Of a DNA stretch of 64,000 nt, positions 32,701-40,325 are shown piece by piece. A program made the translations under genes and the position numbers. This DNA is from Vitis vinifera. Taxonomy: Eukaryota; Streptophyta; Magnoliopsida; Vitales; Vitaceae. Where the stretch lies: NCBI RefSeq assembly GCF_030704535.1, contig NC_081808.1:22757501-22821500 (forward strand), written 5' to 3'. The notes under the pieces were generated by a model, which saw only the letters and a list, made by a program, of their open reading frames with translations, made no database searches and was not told the origin of the DNA. Every line of letters starts with the position of its first letter. The stretch's first letter is position 1.

Positions 32701-35603
32701 TGGTCTTTATATGCAATTTGTTTTACAGCTAACCTTATGTTGTTTGCAAAATCATAATTTGCATAAATTTCTTATTGGAATATTTGTTCTACATCCCACT
32801 TTTTGCATCAGTAGCATGTTGGTGCAAAGCTGGCGAAAAACAATAATCTTATATTTCTTGCAAAATCTCAATTTGTGTAAGGTTCTCTTGAGATATTTGT
32901 TGTACATCCCTCAATGTGATGAAAGATTTTTAACATGCTGGGATGATCATCAGTTTCATTTGTCACTCGATTACTTATTGGTGGTTAAGTGATGGATAAA
33001 ATTTTAACCAGCTTTCATCTCTGTTGATCATCAGTTTCATTTATCACTTAATTACTTACTGATTTTTAGGTGATAGACCTCCTATTTTTCCTTGATGTCA
33101 CTTGTTCCTTCATTCTACAATTTTAGTCCTGATAGTACATGTGTTTTTTTTCCTGTTTATGCCACACATGTGAAGGATGCCATTGATCTCCTGCAAGGGC
33201 ATTACATTGTTTCTGTCAACCGGGATATGACCCCCCCATCTCAGAAAGGGGGCCTTGAAGCTATTGCTGTGAGTACTGTCCAGATGACAAATATTTTGTT
33301 TTACTTTCTATAAAGAAATTTGAAAGCAGCTCTTATAATTTCTGGTAGCTTTGGGAGTGAGTCTCATAATATAGCATATGTATGTGAATTTGGGATGCAT
33401 TTACCAATCCACTTGTCTATCTATTTGTCAAATTCTTGAATTTTAAGCAGTTATCCTTCATTTTCATTTCATGCTACCATACAAAGAACGGTCATTTCTT
33501 ACCTCACCAACAACCCTAGAACCCTTAATGGTTTATGACCGATAAAGGTGCATTCTTTGAATTTTGCTGCAAATGATATTCCACTTGGTTCTTAGTAGAG
33601 TGCAAACCAAGTTTGGGAACTTCAAACTCCATCTGTGATATGATAACTATTAGTTGTGCAGTTAAGTTTGTTCATTCTAATCAATTCTTAGGAACTTCTT
33701 GTGCTTTGTTCTTACTGGTGATTTCCTTTCATCTTCATCTTGCCTTTTTAGAACCCATCAGTAGATTGTGAATGAACTTTGATGGAATGCAGCATTGTTG
33801 TTAGGTATAAAATGTTTCATGCATGCATCATAAAAACTTCTTTACATCTAAATATATCATGAATTCACAAGGCCAATTCGTGCACCATATTCACAATTGG
33901 TCATATTGATAGAATGTGTTATTTAATAATCAGAAAACTGGATTTTTACAGATAAATCATGTTCATATGTTCCACAATTCAAGTTATTATTATTTTCCTG
34001 TAGTTATATTTTTATACTATTGTCTATTGGTAAATTAGCTTTTCCATTCTTTACCTGCCTAAAACAGTAATTTCATGTTGCAGTCAATTCGGCTGGCACT
34101 ATCACTGGTCTTCACTGGCTTCTTTTTTGCGACCATGTCACTGAGGCAAGGTGAGTTGTCTTTCTTTGTCTATGAAAATGAATAAATCTGTATCAGCACA
34201 AGCAAATAGTACAAATAGTTTATCTGAATGTTTTGTTCCATGGTTCTCACCAGAGGGGGCTGGGAGGAATTTTCTGGGGGTTTTAATACTTTCAAAACTT
34301 GTAGGTTGTGCTAGGCAATGCCCCTATCCTGTTAGCCTTGGTGACTCATTGATTTAAAAATCACTAGCAATCCTTTGAGACAGTCCCTTCATTTGTACTT
34401 CCAAATTTTATTTATTTCATTTATAAGACTATATCTTGAGGGTTAATGAGCCTTATGCCTGAGATGCCAAAAAATCAATAAAAATAGGAATACTGAAAGA
34501 AATTGAAGACGTTTTAAACTTCCTCTTAGGTATTTCTTGCTGTGGTAAGGAAGAAAACTCATCTTTGAAGTGTGAAGAACTTAAAAGGAAAAAGGAAGAT
34601 ACAAACACATGCACAAGCAATTACTTAATAACATGCACATGAACTCTTAGATTGTTTAAATTTGGAATGGGAATATATATTTTTTTGGGTTATCTTTTCT
34701 TTTTTTCCTTCTTTTTGTTTCTCCATTACAAATAATAATAATAAAAAAAGCATATATCTATCTTATCTTTAAGAGAGCCTCTGACAAGGAGAAAAATCAC
34801 CTTTAAGTTTCTTGGCACTATTTTGATAGTGATTTAGAGATGTAGAAGCTCTTTCTAATACTTGGAAGCTCTTAGACTACTAATAAGTTTTAAAAATCAC
34901 TCTTAGAATTATTTGAAGTGATTCTTGGACAATCACTTAATAGATGTTCTTCCAAACTGACTTCATTTTTTTTTTTTTTTTTTTTTGTTGTTATGTAACA
35001 CATTACCTAAAACATTATTTATAGTTCCTTTTTGGTTTATGGTCAAATGCTAACTGATTGGCCCTGGAAGCATTTCTAATAAAAGTGCACAAAGGTACCA
35101 CAACATAAAACACTATTTAACTGAATTACTGCAAAACGGGACTGAACAAGTCTTTGACTAGCATTAATTAAATAGGGGGTTGATCATATTGGTCATGCTT
35201 GAAGCCTTGAATTGCCAGTCATAACGCCAGATTGATTTAGCACCCATACCCATAGTGCATACATTAATGTCTGAAACAGCAATTGGATTCGGTTATACCA
35301 GCCAGACTGCTACAAATTACAATTGCATTTTTCCCTACACTGAAAAATTCGCATTTAAACTAGTTGGAGCAAAGTGGAAAAGCAAATGTTTTTTCAGGCT
35401 TTTTATGCGAATCTCTGTCAATTCTTATTCAATGGATAACAATGTTAGATGACTGCTCTTCTATGTTCTCAGTTGGAACTGATGTACGCCACCTATTATT
35501 TGCGGTTATGTGGGCGGCCCTGAGTTTAGTGATAGCAACATTTGTAAGGGCAAATGGCCGAATTTTCTGCAATCGGCCTCGTCTGCACCAGCCTCGCCGT
35601 TGA
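3819..35603 (+). CDS. Sac-domain phosphoinositide phosphatase (SAC6/RHD4/SAC8 type), 5' partial
   Basis: Predicted membrane phosphatase that removes phosphate from phosphoinositides, chiefly PI4P in this clade (family knowledge). Visible exons: 3819-3876, 4146-4202, 4311-4344, 4504-4584, 6969-7075, 8397-8483, 8608-8685, 9407-9477, 9564-9662, 15090-15189, 30190-30298, 31097-31169, 32483-32576, 33176-33268, 34084-34150, 35473-35603. All phases join, giving about 446 codons. The catalytic CX5R P-loop reads [12 protein letters not shown] in exon 10, just before the 15.0-kb intron. Other family blocks are [31 protein letters not shown]. The tail has two hydrophobic segments ([15 protein letters not shown] and a second in the last exon) and ends near [12 protein letters not shown], which fits ER/Golgi membrane anchoring. 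About 145 N-terminal residues are missing, since family members are near 600 aa. Which of the three paralogues it is cannot be settled by eye. Confidence 0.92.
4345..4503 (+). other. U12-type AT-AG intron in the phosphatase gene
   Basis: The exon must end at ...CAAGGGA (4,344) and resume at GTTTTCAG (4,504) to keep the conserved QGSFQYFQ reading. No GT donor is available. The intron starts ATATCCTTATC, matching the minor-spliceosome donor consensus ATATCCTT. A branch-site-like ACCTTAAC lies at 4,486-4,493 with its branch A about 11 nt from the acceptor AG at 4,502-4,503, inside the 10-16 nt window usual for U12 introns. The termini are therefore AT-AG, a rare but known U12 combination. Confidence 0.8.
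4585..6968 (+). other. Intron of the SAC gene, AT-rich
   Basis: No exon recognised. Contains a SINE-like tail copy near 5,453-5,530 and a degenerate GGGTATT/TGGATATT-rich stretch at 5,690-5,890 that resembles decayed hAT-type MITE sequence. From 5,890 to 6,400 the DNA is A/T-rich with no further structure I can support. Confidence 0.5.
5453..5530 (+). repeat. SINE-like 3' end, truncated copy
   Basis: The segment from CTGAGGTTTGGGTC through CCATGGAAGGTTCCTCA to an A-rich AAAAAAGAAAAAAG tail is repeated, with scattered differences, at about 29,018-29,100. Two dispersed copies sharing an A-rich 3' tail suggest a short retroposon. This copy lacks the 5' part. Confidence 0.55.
7345..7555. mobile_element. 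Mutator-like MITE, 211 bp, with 9-bp target duplication
   Basis: Terminal inverted repeats are long. The left end GGTTAATTTCACTCACCT and the right end AGGTGAATGAAATTAACC are reverse complements with one mismatch, and pairing continues inward over the ACCATTAGTTTGAAATTT block. GCAATTTAT flanks the element on both sides (7,336-7,344 and 7,556-7,564). A 9-bp duplication with long inverted ends fits a non-autonomous Mutator-like element. It has no coding capacity and lies in an intron. Confidence 0.8.
7556..10456 (+). other. SAC introns between exons 5 and 10, non-coding parts
   Basis: Apart from exons at 8,397-8,483, 8,608-8,685, 9,407-9,477 and 9,564-9,662, I see no gene or clear element. The only local feature is a duplicated GGGGCCATT at 9,047-9,064. 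The Copia element follows at 10,457. Confidence 0.5.
10457..10699 (+). repeat. Copia 5' LTR
   Basis: Runs from TATTGCAAAGCAACCACTGA to ...TCTAAACCGATA and aligns along its length with the 3' LTR. Shared blocks include GACTAGTCTAAGACTA, TTCCTTTCTTAGATTATTTC and TATATAAAGATGTA, the last a likely TATA region. The initial TG has decayed to TA. The primer-binding site follows directly. Confidence 0.85.
10700..10712 (+). other. Copia primer-binding site
   Basis: TGGTATTAAAGCA directly follows the 5' LTR and resembles TGGTATCAGAGC, the usual plant Copia site for initiator-methionine tRNA, with two changes. The matching polypurine tract GAAGGGGAG is at 14,696-14,704. Confidence 0.75.
11451..11930 (+). 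repeat. Internal tandem duplication in the Copia element
   Basis: About 240 bp around the GAG-pre-integrase region occurs twice in tandem, at about 11,451-11,690 and 11,696-11,930. Shared blocks include CAATGCTAAAGAGAAGAATGA, CCTCAAGCTTATCAAAT and CATGAAAGATTAGGG. The second copy is the one that continues into integrase. The copies differ at many positions, so the duplication is old. Confidence 0.75.
14705..14937 (+). repeat. Copia 3' LTR
   Basis: Starts TGTTGGAAATCAACTACGG after a purine-rich GAAGGGGAG tract and ends TCTAAACCGATA just before the GCATA duplication. It is about 10 bp shorter than the 5' LTR and visibly diverged by substitutions and small indels, so the insertion is not recent. 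Confidence 0.85.
15408..15516 (+). mobile_element. 109-bp SINE-like retroposon with perfect 16-bp target duplication
   Basis: AGATTTGGTCAACCTG is present without mismatch at 15,392-15,407 and 15,517-15,532. Between them lies a short insert ending in about 18 A residues. It contains GGCTCAATCCC near 15,421, close to a pol III B box, so a 5'-truncated tRNA-derived SINE is likely; an A box is not evident. It is in the 15.0-kb intron, 219 bp after the exon encoding the phosphatase P-loop. Confidence 0.8.
15533..15985 (+). other. Intron sequence with an A-rich block
   Basis: No gene. An impure A-rich block at about 15,888-15,925 may be the tail of an older retroposed fragment, but no duplication was found. 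Confidence 0.4.
15986..16330 (+). mobile_element. LINE C-terminal fragment
   Basis: The reading [17 protein letters not shown] near 16,019-16,070, followed by an aromatic/basic stretch near 16,190-16,330, matches the zinc-knuckle-like C-terminal region of plant LINE reverse transcriptases; compare HLLLQC...RVLWELFF at 25,583-25,627. Several frame changes. No poly(A) tail or duplication found, so ends are approximate. Confidence 0.6.
16336..16563. mobile_element. MITE with TAAGAGTCTGTTT-type inverted ends
   Basis: The left end TAAGAGTCTGTTTCGCATTG pairs with the right end read in reverse, TAAGAGTGTGTTTGGTAGTG, differing at four or five positions. The body is rich in AACACTT and AAGTG blocks that can also pair. 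No coding capacity. I could not find a matching target duplication, so the superfamily is left open, though the ends resemble hAT-type MITEs. Confidence 0.6.
16871..17697. mobile_element. hAT-like non-autonomous element A
   Basis: Starts TAGGGATGCAACCTAG and ends in the complement of TAGGAGTGCAACTCAG, giving imperfect terminal inverted repeats of about 16 bp. Flanking 8-mers are GTTGTCTC (16,863-16,870) and GTTGTATG (17,698-17,705), matching at 6 of 8 positions. The sub-terminal regions are rich in GGGTTGGGC/CCCAACCC repeats. An 8-bp duplication points to the hAT superfamily. No transposase is encoded. Confidence 0.7.
17706..19451. mobile_element. hAT-like non-autonomous element B, interrupted by a LINE
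   Basis: Starts TAAGTGTGACAATCC and ends in the complement of TAAAGGTGGCAAAGTC. It shares the 8-mer GTTGTATG (17,698-17,705) with element A on its left and has GCTGTATC (19,452-19,459) on its right, again 6 of 8. Removing the LINE at 17,987-19,212 and one copy of its duplication leaves a roughly 510-bp element of ordinary MITE size. Confidence 0.65.
17987..19212 (+). mobile_element. 5'-truncated LINE with intact 292-codon frame and 13-bp duplication
   Basis: GAGTCAAATGTGA flanks the insert at 17,974-17,986 and 19,213-19,225. The insert ends in a run of about 16 A. It carries an open frame, 18,143-19,021 (292 aa), with a WKDFWWG start block and a zinc-knuckle-like [18 protein letters not shown] near residues 163-180, followed by [12 protein letters not shown]. 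This is the C-terminal third of a LINE reverse-transcriptase protein. Lack of stops and the perfect duplication suggest a recent insertion. Its sequence is unlike the LINE at 21,650-26,060, so it is a second LINE family. It is nested in hAT-like element B. Confidence 0.9.
19480..20290 (-). mobile_element. Copia integrase relic, minus strand
   Basis: Read on the minus strand from about 20,280 there is a degenerate integrase core, then a block near 20,050-19,990 reading [18 protein letters not shown], the Copia 'NGVAERKNRH' motif. Downstream, [17 protein letters not shown] near 19,700-19,650 is the usual block between integrase and reverse transcriptase. Stops and frameshifts throughout; no LTR found on either side. 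Confidence 0.75.
20722..21068. repeat. Foldback repeat with ~80-bp inverted arms
   Basis: The left arm (about 20,722-20,812) and right arm (about 20,985-21,068) are reverse complements over roughly 80 bp with scattered mismatches. Anchors are TTAAGTTTTTAG, AGCCTTATTT and GAGTTCAAACC. The spacer is about 170 bp. The arm contains GTATCAGAGCC and GAGTTCAAACC, which look like primer-site and B-box words. It is a MITE or foldback element, not a tRNA. Confidence 0.65.
21069..21640 (+). other. Intron DNA before the long LINE
   Basis: No gene. Has a short local repeat (CATCARTKAAATTCAATGTGG twice near 21,287-21,340) and an AAGCTC/GAGCTT-rich block at 21,470-21,600 that can pair with itself. Nothing else supported. 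Confidence 0.35.
21650..26060 (+). mobile_element. Nearly full-length but inactivated L1-type LINE
   Basis: About 4.4 kb in sense orientation. An ORF1-like acidic region ends at 22,311. The endonuclease follows directly (WNVR-type start near 22,280, CLQETK at about 22,372, GDFN near 22,692, then VSNHFPV near 22,940, where the catalytic SDH reads SNH). Reverse transcriptase follows: FRPISLVGG near 23,805, [11 protein letters not shown] near 24,010 (motif A), [14 protein letters not shown] near 24,182 (motif B, G to R) and FGDDTLVF near 24,337 (motif C). The C-terminal zinc-knuckle-like region [18 protein letters not shown] is at 25,540-25,595. An A-rich tail ends near 26,060. At least five frame breaks. 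TATTATTTTTAAG (21,459) and TATTATTGTTTAG (26,062) may be a decayed duplication. The 5' end is approximate. Confidence 0.88.
26340..27240 (-). mobile_element. Copia gag and LTR relic, minus strand
   Basis: On the minus strand, an LTR-like tract (about 27,240-27,010) is followed by TGATATCAGAGC, a plant Copia primer-binding-site word, near 27,002-26,990. A degenerate gag follows with ISVKLTDT near 26,830-26,807 and a VWAYVMK-like context, continuing to about 26,345. Many stops. Polymerase domains are absent. Confidence 0.6.
27440..28505 (+). mobile_element. Copia pol relic, plus strand, internally deleted
   Basis: Shows the protease/GAG-pre-integrase linker (frame at 27,609 with [11 protein letters not shown] and [10 protein letters not shown]), then jumps to the end of reverse transcriptase ([20 protein letters not shown] near 27,968) and RNase H ([17 protein letters not shown] near 28,285). 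Integrase and most of reverse transcriptase are missing. Stops throughout. No LTR pair identified, although the TRIM-like element lies directly after it. Confidence 0.75.
28509..28933 (+). mobile_element. TRIM-like miniature LTR retroelement
   Basis: Two similar ~149-bp direct repeats, 28,509-28,657 and 28,785-28,933, both start TGTRATATCC and end CCAYTATA. They share GATAGGGGAAAAAGTT-type and CTTAACCTTGTA blocks. The first is followed by TGGTATCAAAG (28,659-28,669), a tRNA-Met primer-site word. The second is preceded by the purine tract ATGGAGGGGGTGA (28,771-28,783). The interior is only about 127 bp and non-coding, the layout of a terminal-repeat retrotransposon in miniature. No clear target duplication. 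Confidence 0.75.
28941..29110 (+). repeat. SINE-like retroposon with B-box
   Basis: Near its start it contains GGTTCGACTCC, a good pol III B box, and it ends in CCATGGAAGGTTCCTCA plus an A-rich AAAAAAGAAAAAAG tail. The last ~80 bp recur at 5,453-5,530. The A box is not clear, and the 5' end abuts the TRIM-like repeat. A tRNA-derived SINE is the best guess. Confidence 0.5.
29111..30189 (+). other. End of the 15-kb intron, with a CT microsatellite
   Basis: Non-coding apart from a pyrimidine microsatellite at about 29,666-29,713, nearly pure (CT)n. The stretch from 29,300 to 29,560 shares short phrases with 15,740-15,990 and may be old retrotransposon LTR sequence. The phosphatase exon starting AGCATGATTGG follows at 30,190. 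Confidence 0.45.
29948..30092 (+). repeat. Local ~76-bp tandem duplication
   Basis: Two adjacent similar copies, about 29,948-30,010 and 30,024-30,092. Both contain ACACAGACTGAGTACC and GATATCTACA followed by GTG(G)AAA and GATGAC. It lies about 100 bp before a phosphatase exon. Confidence 0.7.
32271..32412 (+). repeat. Possible SINE-like segment
   Basis: GGGATCAAATTCC near 32,310 resembles a B box and an A-rich stretch (ACTAAAAATAAAAAATGAAAAAG) ends it. Upstream AATGATAT (about 32,249) and downstream ATGATAT (about 32,424) could be a weak duplication. No second copy was seen in this window, so support is modest. Confidence 0.35.
32745..33075 (+). repeat. Two successive tandem duplications in an intron
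   Basis: A ~121-bp unit is repeated: GCAAAATCATAATTTG...TCTACATCCC near 32,745 and GCAAAATCTCAATTTG...TGTACATCCC near 32,866. A second unit is also repeated: GATCATCAGTTTCATTTGTC near 32,944 and GATCATCAGTTTCATTTATC near 33,024. Both are diverged and lie just upstream of an exon. Confidence 0.7.
33269..35472 (+). other. Last two SAC introns
   Basis: Non-coding apart from the exon 34,084-34,150. A T run lies at about 34,968-34,987. The 34,780-34,960 stretch, rich in AAGCTCTT and CACTTA, resembles the MITE at 16,336-16,563 but its ends are not definable. Confidence 0.4.
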
Positions 35604-37143
35604 CTCAGTATTTGGAATGCCTTGGCCTGTGGAATATATGCCAAAGGTTATTATATTGATTCTTTAAATTGTTTCTGTTGTTGATTCAGTTTTGAATTGT
35701 TTATTGGTTTTATCTAAAAGATCGATGATGGCAATTTGTCTTGGGACTGCCATCTCCGCTTGTATTAATGGAATTTTCTCCCACAAAATTCAAGCTGAAA
35801 GGAAAACAGTATGTAAATCGACCTGTTTAATCAATACTTGGGCAAGTAAGTTTTATTTTGAATTTCAACATTACACATTTTGCAATCACTAACGAATCTG
35901 TTTGTTCTTTTATGATGTATGGCTTATATCATCGAATGCAACTAGTTAGGCCTGGGCACATTCTTGGGAGCTGGCCTAAGCTGAAATGTCCAAGGCCCAA
36001 AATTTCCTTGGATTAAAGTCAGTCGCAGGGTTTGAGCTTGGCACCTCACAATGGGAGTAGTGAAAAGAGGAGATGTTACAAATTAAGAGAAAAAGTAGGG
36101 AAGTGATGAGAAAACTTGAATACAAGCTAGGTCTGGGTCGAGACTGTAGTTTATTTGTCAGGCATCAAAGATCAAGTCGATCCAATAATATGGTCCCTTA
36201 GGCCTTACTCGTGAATCAAGCTGGACTCTAAACTCGAATCAAGGCTTCCTCGGGCTTCAGACTGGGCACATCCTCGGTTTGAAGTCTCCGGCCTTGTCCA
36301 GCCGAAATTCAAATGGTGACGTAGTTGTGGGACCTGAAGTAGGATCAAATCGGGCAAGGAGGCCATCCTGAGGGACCTCTATGGCTATCATGTGGCAGGC
36401 TCAAACCTTGATTTAAGGTTTAGGTTAGCCCAGAGTTGGTCTAGTTGGGAGTAGGTCCAAAGGGCATTAGTTTTGGCAGGGTCGGTGGGAGCTTCAACTA
36501 TAGGCCTAGGGCTGTTCTATTTGATTTGATTATGCGCATGTTCAGACCACATTGATATATAATAATCATGGATATTGACTTGGGATCACATTTGTTAGGA
36601 AAACCGTCTGCCTCAGGCGCTGTTGAAAACAAGGGACTCTTTATATTTGTGGGTAAAATGCTGGGTTTTGAAAAAGTCTTGATATAGCTTGAAAGGGGTC
36701 ATTTGCTTGTGTTCTCGGATGAGGCCCGTGTATAGAAATTAGGGGGTCTCATGCACTGGAAGATTCTTCAGAGAATCAATTTAAAAAATGATCACTTGCA
36801 CCATCTAGGTGAGTAGCATTCGCCTTGTATGTTTCTTTACATCATTCCGTGCGGTGCTATGTCCATGAAGCAGGCGAAATTCTCTTATTATTTTGTGGAT
36901 ATCATTACAGAATACAGATATTTATGGCCAACAAGTTATTTCCTAGAAAACAAGAGAAGAAAAAAAAAAAAAAAAAACCCTAAAAATTGAACTGGAAAAT
37001 AGAACCTCCTGAGAGTTTTGAGGAACCTCACAGTGGAACGGGAAAAGGATTTACCAAGAACGCAAGGTCCTTGAAAATCTTAAACCAACCAAATCAAATA
37101 ATATTGAATTGGAACAGTTGGCCCTCTGAGAATGCTGAGCCAT
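35604..37143. other. SAC 3' flank and repeat-like intergenic DNA
   Basis: The SAC 3' UTR probably occupies the first few hundred bases, but I see no canonical AATAAA to fix its end. From 35,940 to 36,500 the base composition rises in G+C and phrases such as GGCCTGGGCAC recur in decayed form, suggesting an old retroelement. An A run lies at about 36,958-36,977. The dirigent stop codon is on the other strand, so this is the space between two convergent transcripts. Confidence 0.4.
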
Positions 37144-37704
37144 CTAGGAGGAAGGTTTCTTGACAGCATAAGGAGGCCAGTAAAGGTGAAATTCAATCTT
37201 GTACACAACAGTTTGACCCTGAAGATCAAGTGGAGAGGAGGTCACATAGCCTTGCACAAACATGAAATCGCCGGTGCCTCCCACCACAGGATGATCAGAA
37301 GGCTTGATGTTGTGTGTGCCTCCCACAATGGAAATTGACCCCACATGCCGCTTCATCCGTAGAGTGATCTTCGCAATTGAAATGCTCTGAAGCCCATCGA
37401 GACTAGATGTGATGGAAGTTCCTTCCCCTATTCCAACAAGTTTCGAGGACCGGTTGGCAGTAACAGTCAAGGGATCCTGGAAGACAAACAAGGTACCGAA
37501 AGGGGTTGTATTTTGGCTAACACCCGGTCCTGCCACTCCGTTCACTATGATATACCCAGTCTTATTGATGGTTTCATGTTGAAAGAGGGTGAAGTGGAGG
37601 GACTTGAGACCATGGTGGTGAGAATCTGAAGTCGAGGTAGTCTTACATAGGAGCAGTAGGAAGGGAAGAACGACAACAACACAATGGCGCAGGGAGAAAT
37701 CCAT
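37144..37704 (-). CDS. Dirigent-like protein, secreted, intronless
   Basis: 186 aa, a normal length for the family. Dirigent proteins act in the cell wall or apoplast and, in characterised members, steer stereoselective coupling of phenoxy radicals in lignan and related phenolic synthesis (family knowledge). A signal peptide is clear: MDFSLRHC followed by a VVVVLPFLLLL core and likely cleavage near residues 22-26. Dirigent landmarks are the FHLF-like start (SLHFTLFQHET, residues 35-45), FGTLFVFQDPLT (about 68-79), SSKLVGIGEG (about 85-94), GSISIVGG (about 121-128) and HPVVGGTGDFMFVQGY (about 137-152). The GRAQG block usual after LVG is replaced here, so it is a divergent member and its product cannot be predicted. 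A TATA box lies about 45 bp upstream. Confidence 0.85.
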   Translation of the reverse strand: MDFSLRHCVVVVLPFLLLLCKTTSTSDSHHHGLKSLHFTLFQHETINKTGYIIVNGVAGPGVSQNTTPFGTLFVFQDPLTVTANRSSKLVGIGEGTSITSSLDGLQSISIAKITLRMKRHVGSISIVGGTHNIKPSDHPVVGGTGDFMFVQGYVTSSPLDLQGQTVVYKIEFHLYWPPYAVKKPSS

Positions 37705-37747
37705 TGCAATGGTGGTATTGAGAGAAGGGAGGAGGATGATGGGATCA

Positions 37748-37754
37748 ATTTATA
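37748..37754 (-). promoter_or_regulatory. TATA box of the dirigent-like gene
   Basis: On the minus strand the sequence GGTATAAATTG lies about 45 bp upstream of the ATG at 37,704. This gives a plausible short 5' leader of roughly 15 bases and supports that ATG as the start. Confidence 0.6.
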
Positions 37755-37759
37755 CCCAA

Positions 37760-39896
37760 AATTTGGTTGACTAGTATGAATCTCGTGAGCCTAGTATGGA
37801 CTGTTGGTAGGCGGCGTTGACTCTCAGGAAGTGGGAGTAGGAAACATTTATCAACATCTCAGCCGCTAATCTTTGCGATAGGATGCTACGCTGCTAGTTA
37901 ATTTCAACCATTGCCCCATCTGAGGAGTTGAGGTTTGAAGAGTGGGAAAACGGAGTCTCCATGTTGAAAAGGACGACAGGTTTAGTTGAATGTTGACTTT
38001 GAAAGGCTACCACCACCACCTTCCTATGAGTCGTGATGAAGACAGCACATATATGAAGTTGTTTTCACAAACAAAAAACCATATAGAAATAGAAGAGAAC
38101 GCCTGCCCCGCGAATGGACAAAAATACGTGGGATGACAAAACCCAATGAACTAGAAGCCCCTCAAATTTGGTTTTAGTTGCAGCCCAGATGTCTTTTTCT
38201 TAATTTTGACTAACCTCTTAATGAGGGAGCTAGAAGCACCTACAACCTGAGTCAAGGAAGGCTCTTTCCATATGAAACAAAGGGTGGGCATCGGATACTT
38301 TACCCAACATGCATCTCCCTTGACTGGTGGATAAACATATGAGAAAAAACACAATATTTATTCTATCATATTACTAAATAACATTTATTTTCACTGTCCT
38401 TCTATTGATCAAATTCTTGTAGGCGATCCTTTTCATATCAATCTTTGAAAAGTACCCTTGGACTAACTCAACTTTGTAAAGACACGCTAGTGGAATGGTC
38501 TTCAACTCTCTCCCTCTCTCTCTGTCACTATTCATTTGTAGGCACATGAACTCACACTATGAAGAAGGTTAATTAGGACCGTTCTAAAGGTAACAGTTGA
38601 TCAAATGGATAATTCCACCGACCACAGGCTCTCAACATGTGATATTTATAGGGATTGTATATCACCACGACCACTATTATATTGGATATCTAAAATAAAG
38701 ATAAAATATAATTAATTAATTAATTAATTAGCCATTATTAGACCAGTTTCTTACATTTTCCTTTTTTCCTATTGGTCGTAAAAATGATTAATTATATAAT
38801 AATATAAAATTAGTTTTGAAATACATCCATTATGCATATGTAACACTGGTCAATAAATGATTTGCCATGCTTTGGTTCAATTGTGTCTTAAAAGGACACA
38901 TCATATCTCAAATAATATCCTTGAAACTACGCACATGTGATGATAGGCAAAATATAGTGAAAATATTGTGATCATAAATAGAATACATCTGTATCCAAGC
39001 CATATGCCACCTCTCACTAAGTAGTAGAATTGAGGAAAATATTTTTGTATGAGGATAAACCTTAAAAAAGGATTGAAAGGAGTTTCAAAACCTAAACTTT
39101 AGTTAATATTTTGTTAATTAAATAAAAGAAAGTGAGAATAGCTTGCTTTTCCAAAAAAAACTTTTTTGTTGACCATGCTAATGGTTTGAGGTGGACATCA
39201 TATGTTTCTCTATCAATATTCAAGTATATGTTGGGAATGAGAGTGGTTCACCTTGCTCAGAAGAGAATATATGTATATGACTAATTGATAAACATTAATA
39301 GAGATAATCAATTGAGGGCATCGTCTTTAGCTAAATTGTTATCCACATGTATTGCATGTTGTGATGTATTATGGGCAAAATAGTGATTCTAAGGGTGACC
39401 AATAATGGGACATTGAATAATTGTTTGAAGTTCCTCAATAAGAATATGAGTAAATAAACAAGTACCTAAACATTCATCTTATCATTTTACCTTTACTTCT
39501 TATACAATAAATTTTTTATAACGATCTTAATTTTGATTATTGGTGTTTCATGCAATAATGATTGTGGAATGTTTTTAATAAAATATGTAGAATACTTGAT
39601 GCATGATCATCAATTCAGCTCACTAATCAATGCCTATATGGATTGGTTTTGAAAGAAAATGACAATAGAATTGTTCCACTTCAAGAATTTGCCTATGTAG
39701 TGGGCTTATATGTTGTTGGGGATGACTGCTAGTTTATGTGAATTTTATTTGGTGTTCAAAGTTACAATTTTTTTAATGTAGTTTAATATGTGGATTTTAA
39801 CTACACATGTAAAGTTATCATAATGAAGTACAAGTAGATATTTTAAGGGACAATTTAATCATATAGGTAAACATTTTAATTTTAGAGGACTTACCT
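37760..39896. other. Intergenic DNA between dirigent and PPR genes
   Basis: No gene seen. Contains a TAAT microsatellite (TTAATTAATTAATTAATTAG near 38,711-38,731) and otherwise AT-rich unique-looking sequence. The first few hundred bases are presumably the dirigent promoter. Confidence 0.45.
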
Positions 39897-40325
39897 AATA
39901 GCTCTTTGCAAATGAAACTTAACTAACAAAGGCTTAAGCTCTTTCTAAATGAAAATCAATCATAAGTTAAAGGTTAAATGAACATTTTGATTGACAACTT
40001 AACTAGAGTTAAGTTCTTAGTTAATGTAAGATGTTAAGTTTAGGTGAAAATTATGATTGAGAACCTAACTATAGTAAGTTCTTGATAAATGCAACTCAAC
40101 CTCAGGTAAAAAATTATAATTGAGAACTTAATTGTAGTTAAGTTTTTTGTAAATGCAATTCAACCATAATTAAGTTTAGGTGAAAATCGTGATTGAGAAC
40201 TTAACTTTAATTAAATTTTTTTGTAAATGCAACTCAACCATAGTTAAGTATATCTAAAAATTCTTATTAAGACTTAACCCTAACTAAGTTTTTTGTAGAT
40301 GAAATTCAATCATAGTTAAGTTCCC
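39897..40325. repeat. Degenerate ~75-80-bp tandem array
   Basis: Five to six imperfect units with a shared core of GTTAAGTTTTTTGTAAATGC, AACTCAACCATA and AATTATGATTGAGAAC. Units lie near 39,900, 39,975, 40,045, 40,120, 40,195 and 40,265. Pairing of AGTTAAG/CTTAACT gives each unit weak inverted symmetry. Non-coding. Origin unknown; it may be a minisatellite grown from a MITE. Confidence 0.65.

Larger units (their letters stand above)
30299..33175 (+). other. SAC introns with short duplications
   Basis: Between the exons at 31,097-31,169 and 32,483-32,576 I see no gene. A CTTGCATTATGCCCC phrase recurs at about 31,802 and 32,006, suggesting a local duplication. The SINE-like segment and the tandem copies at 32,745-33,075 are listed separately. 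Confidence 0.45.

Noticed and set aside
36958..36977. A run as the tail of a processed pseudogene
   Set aside because: No coding similarity upstream of the run and no flanking duplication.
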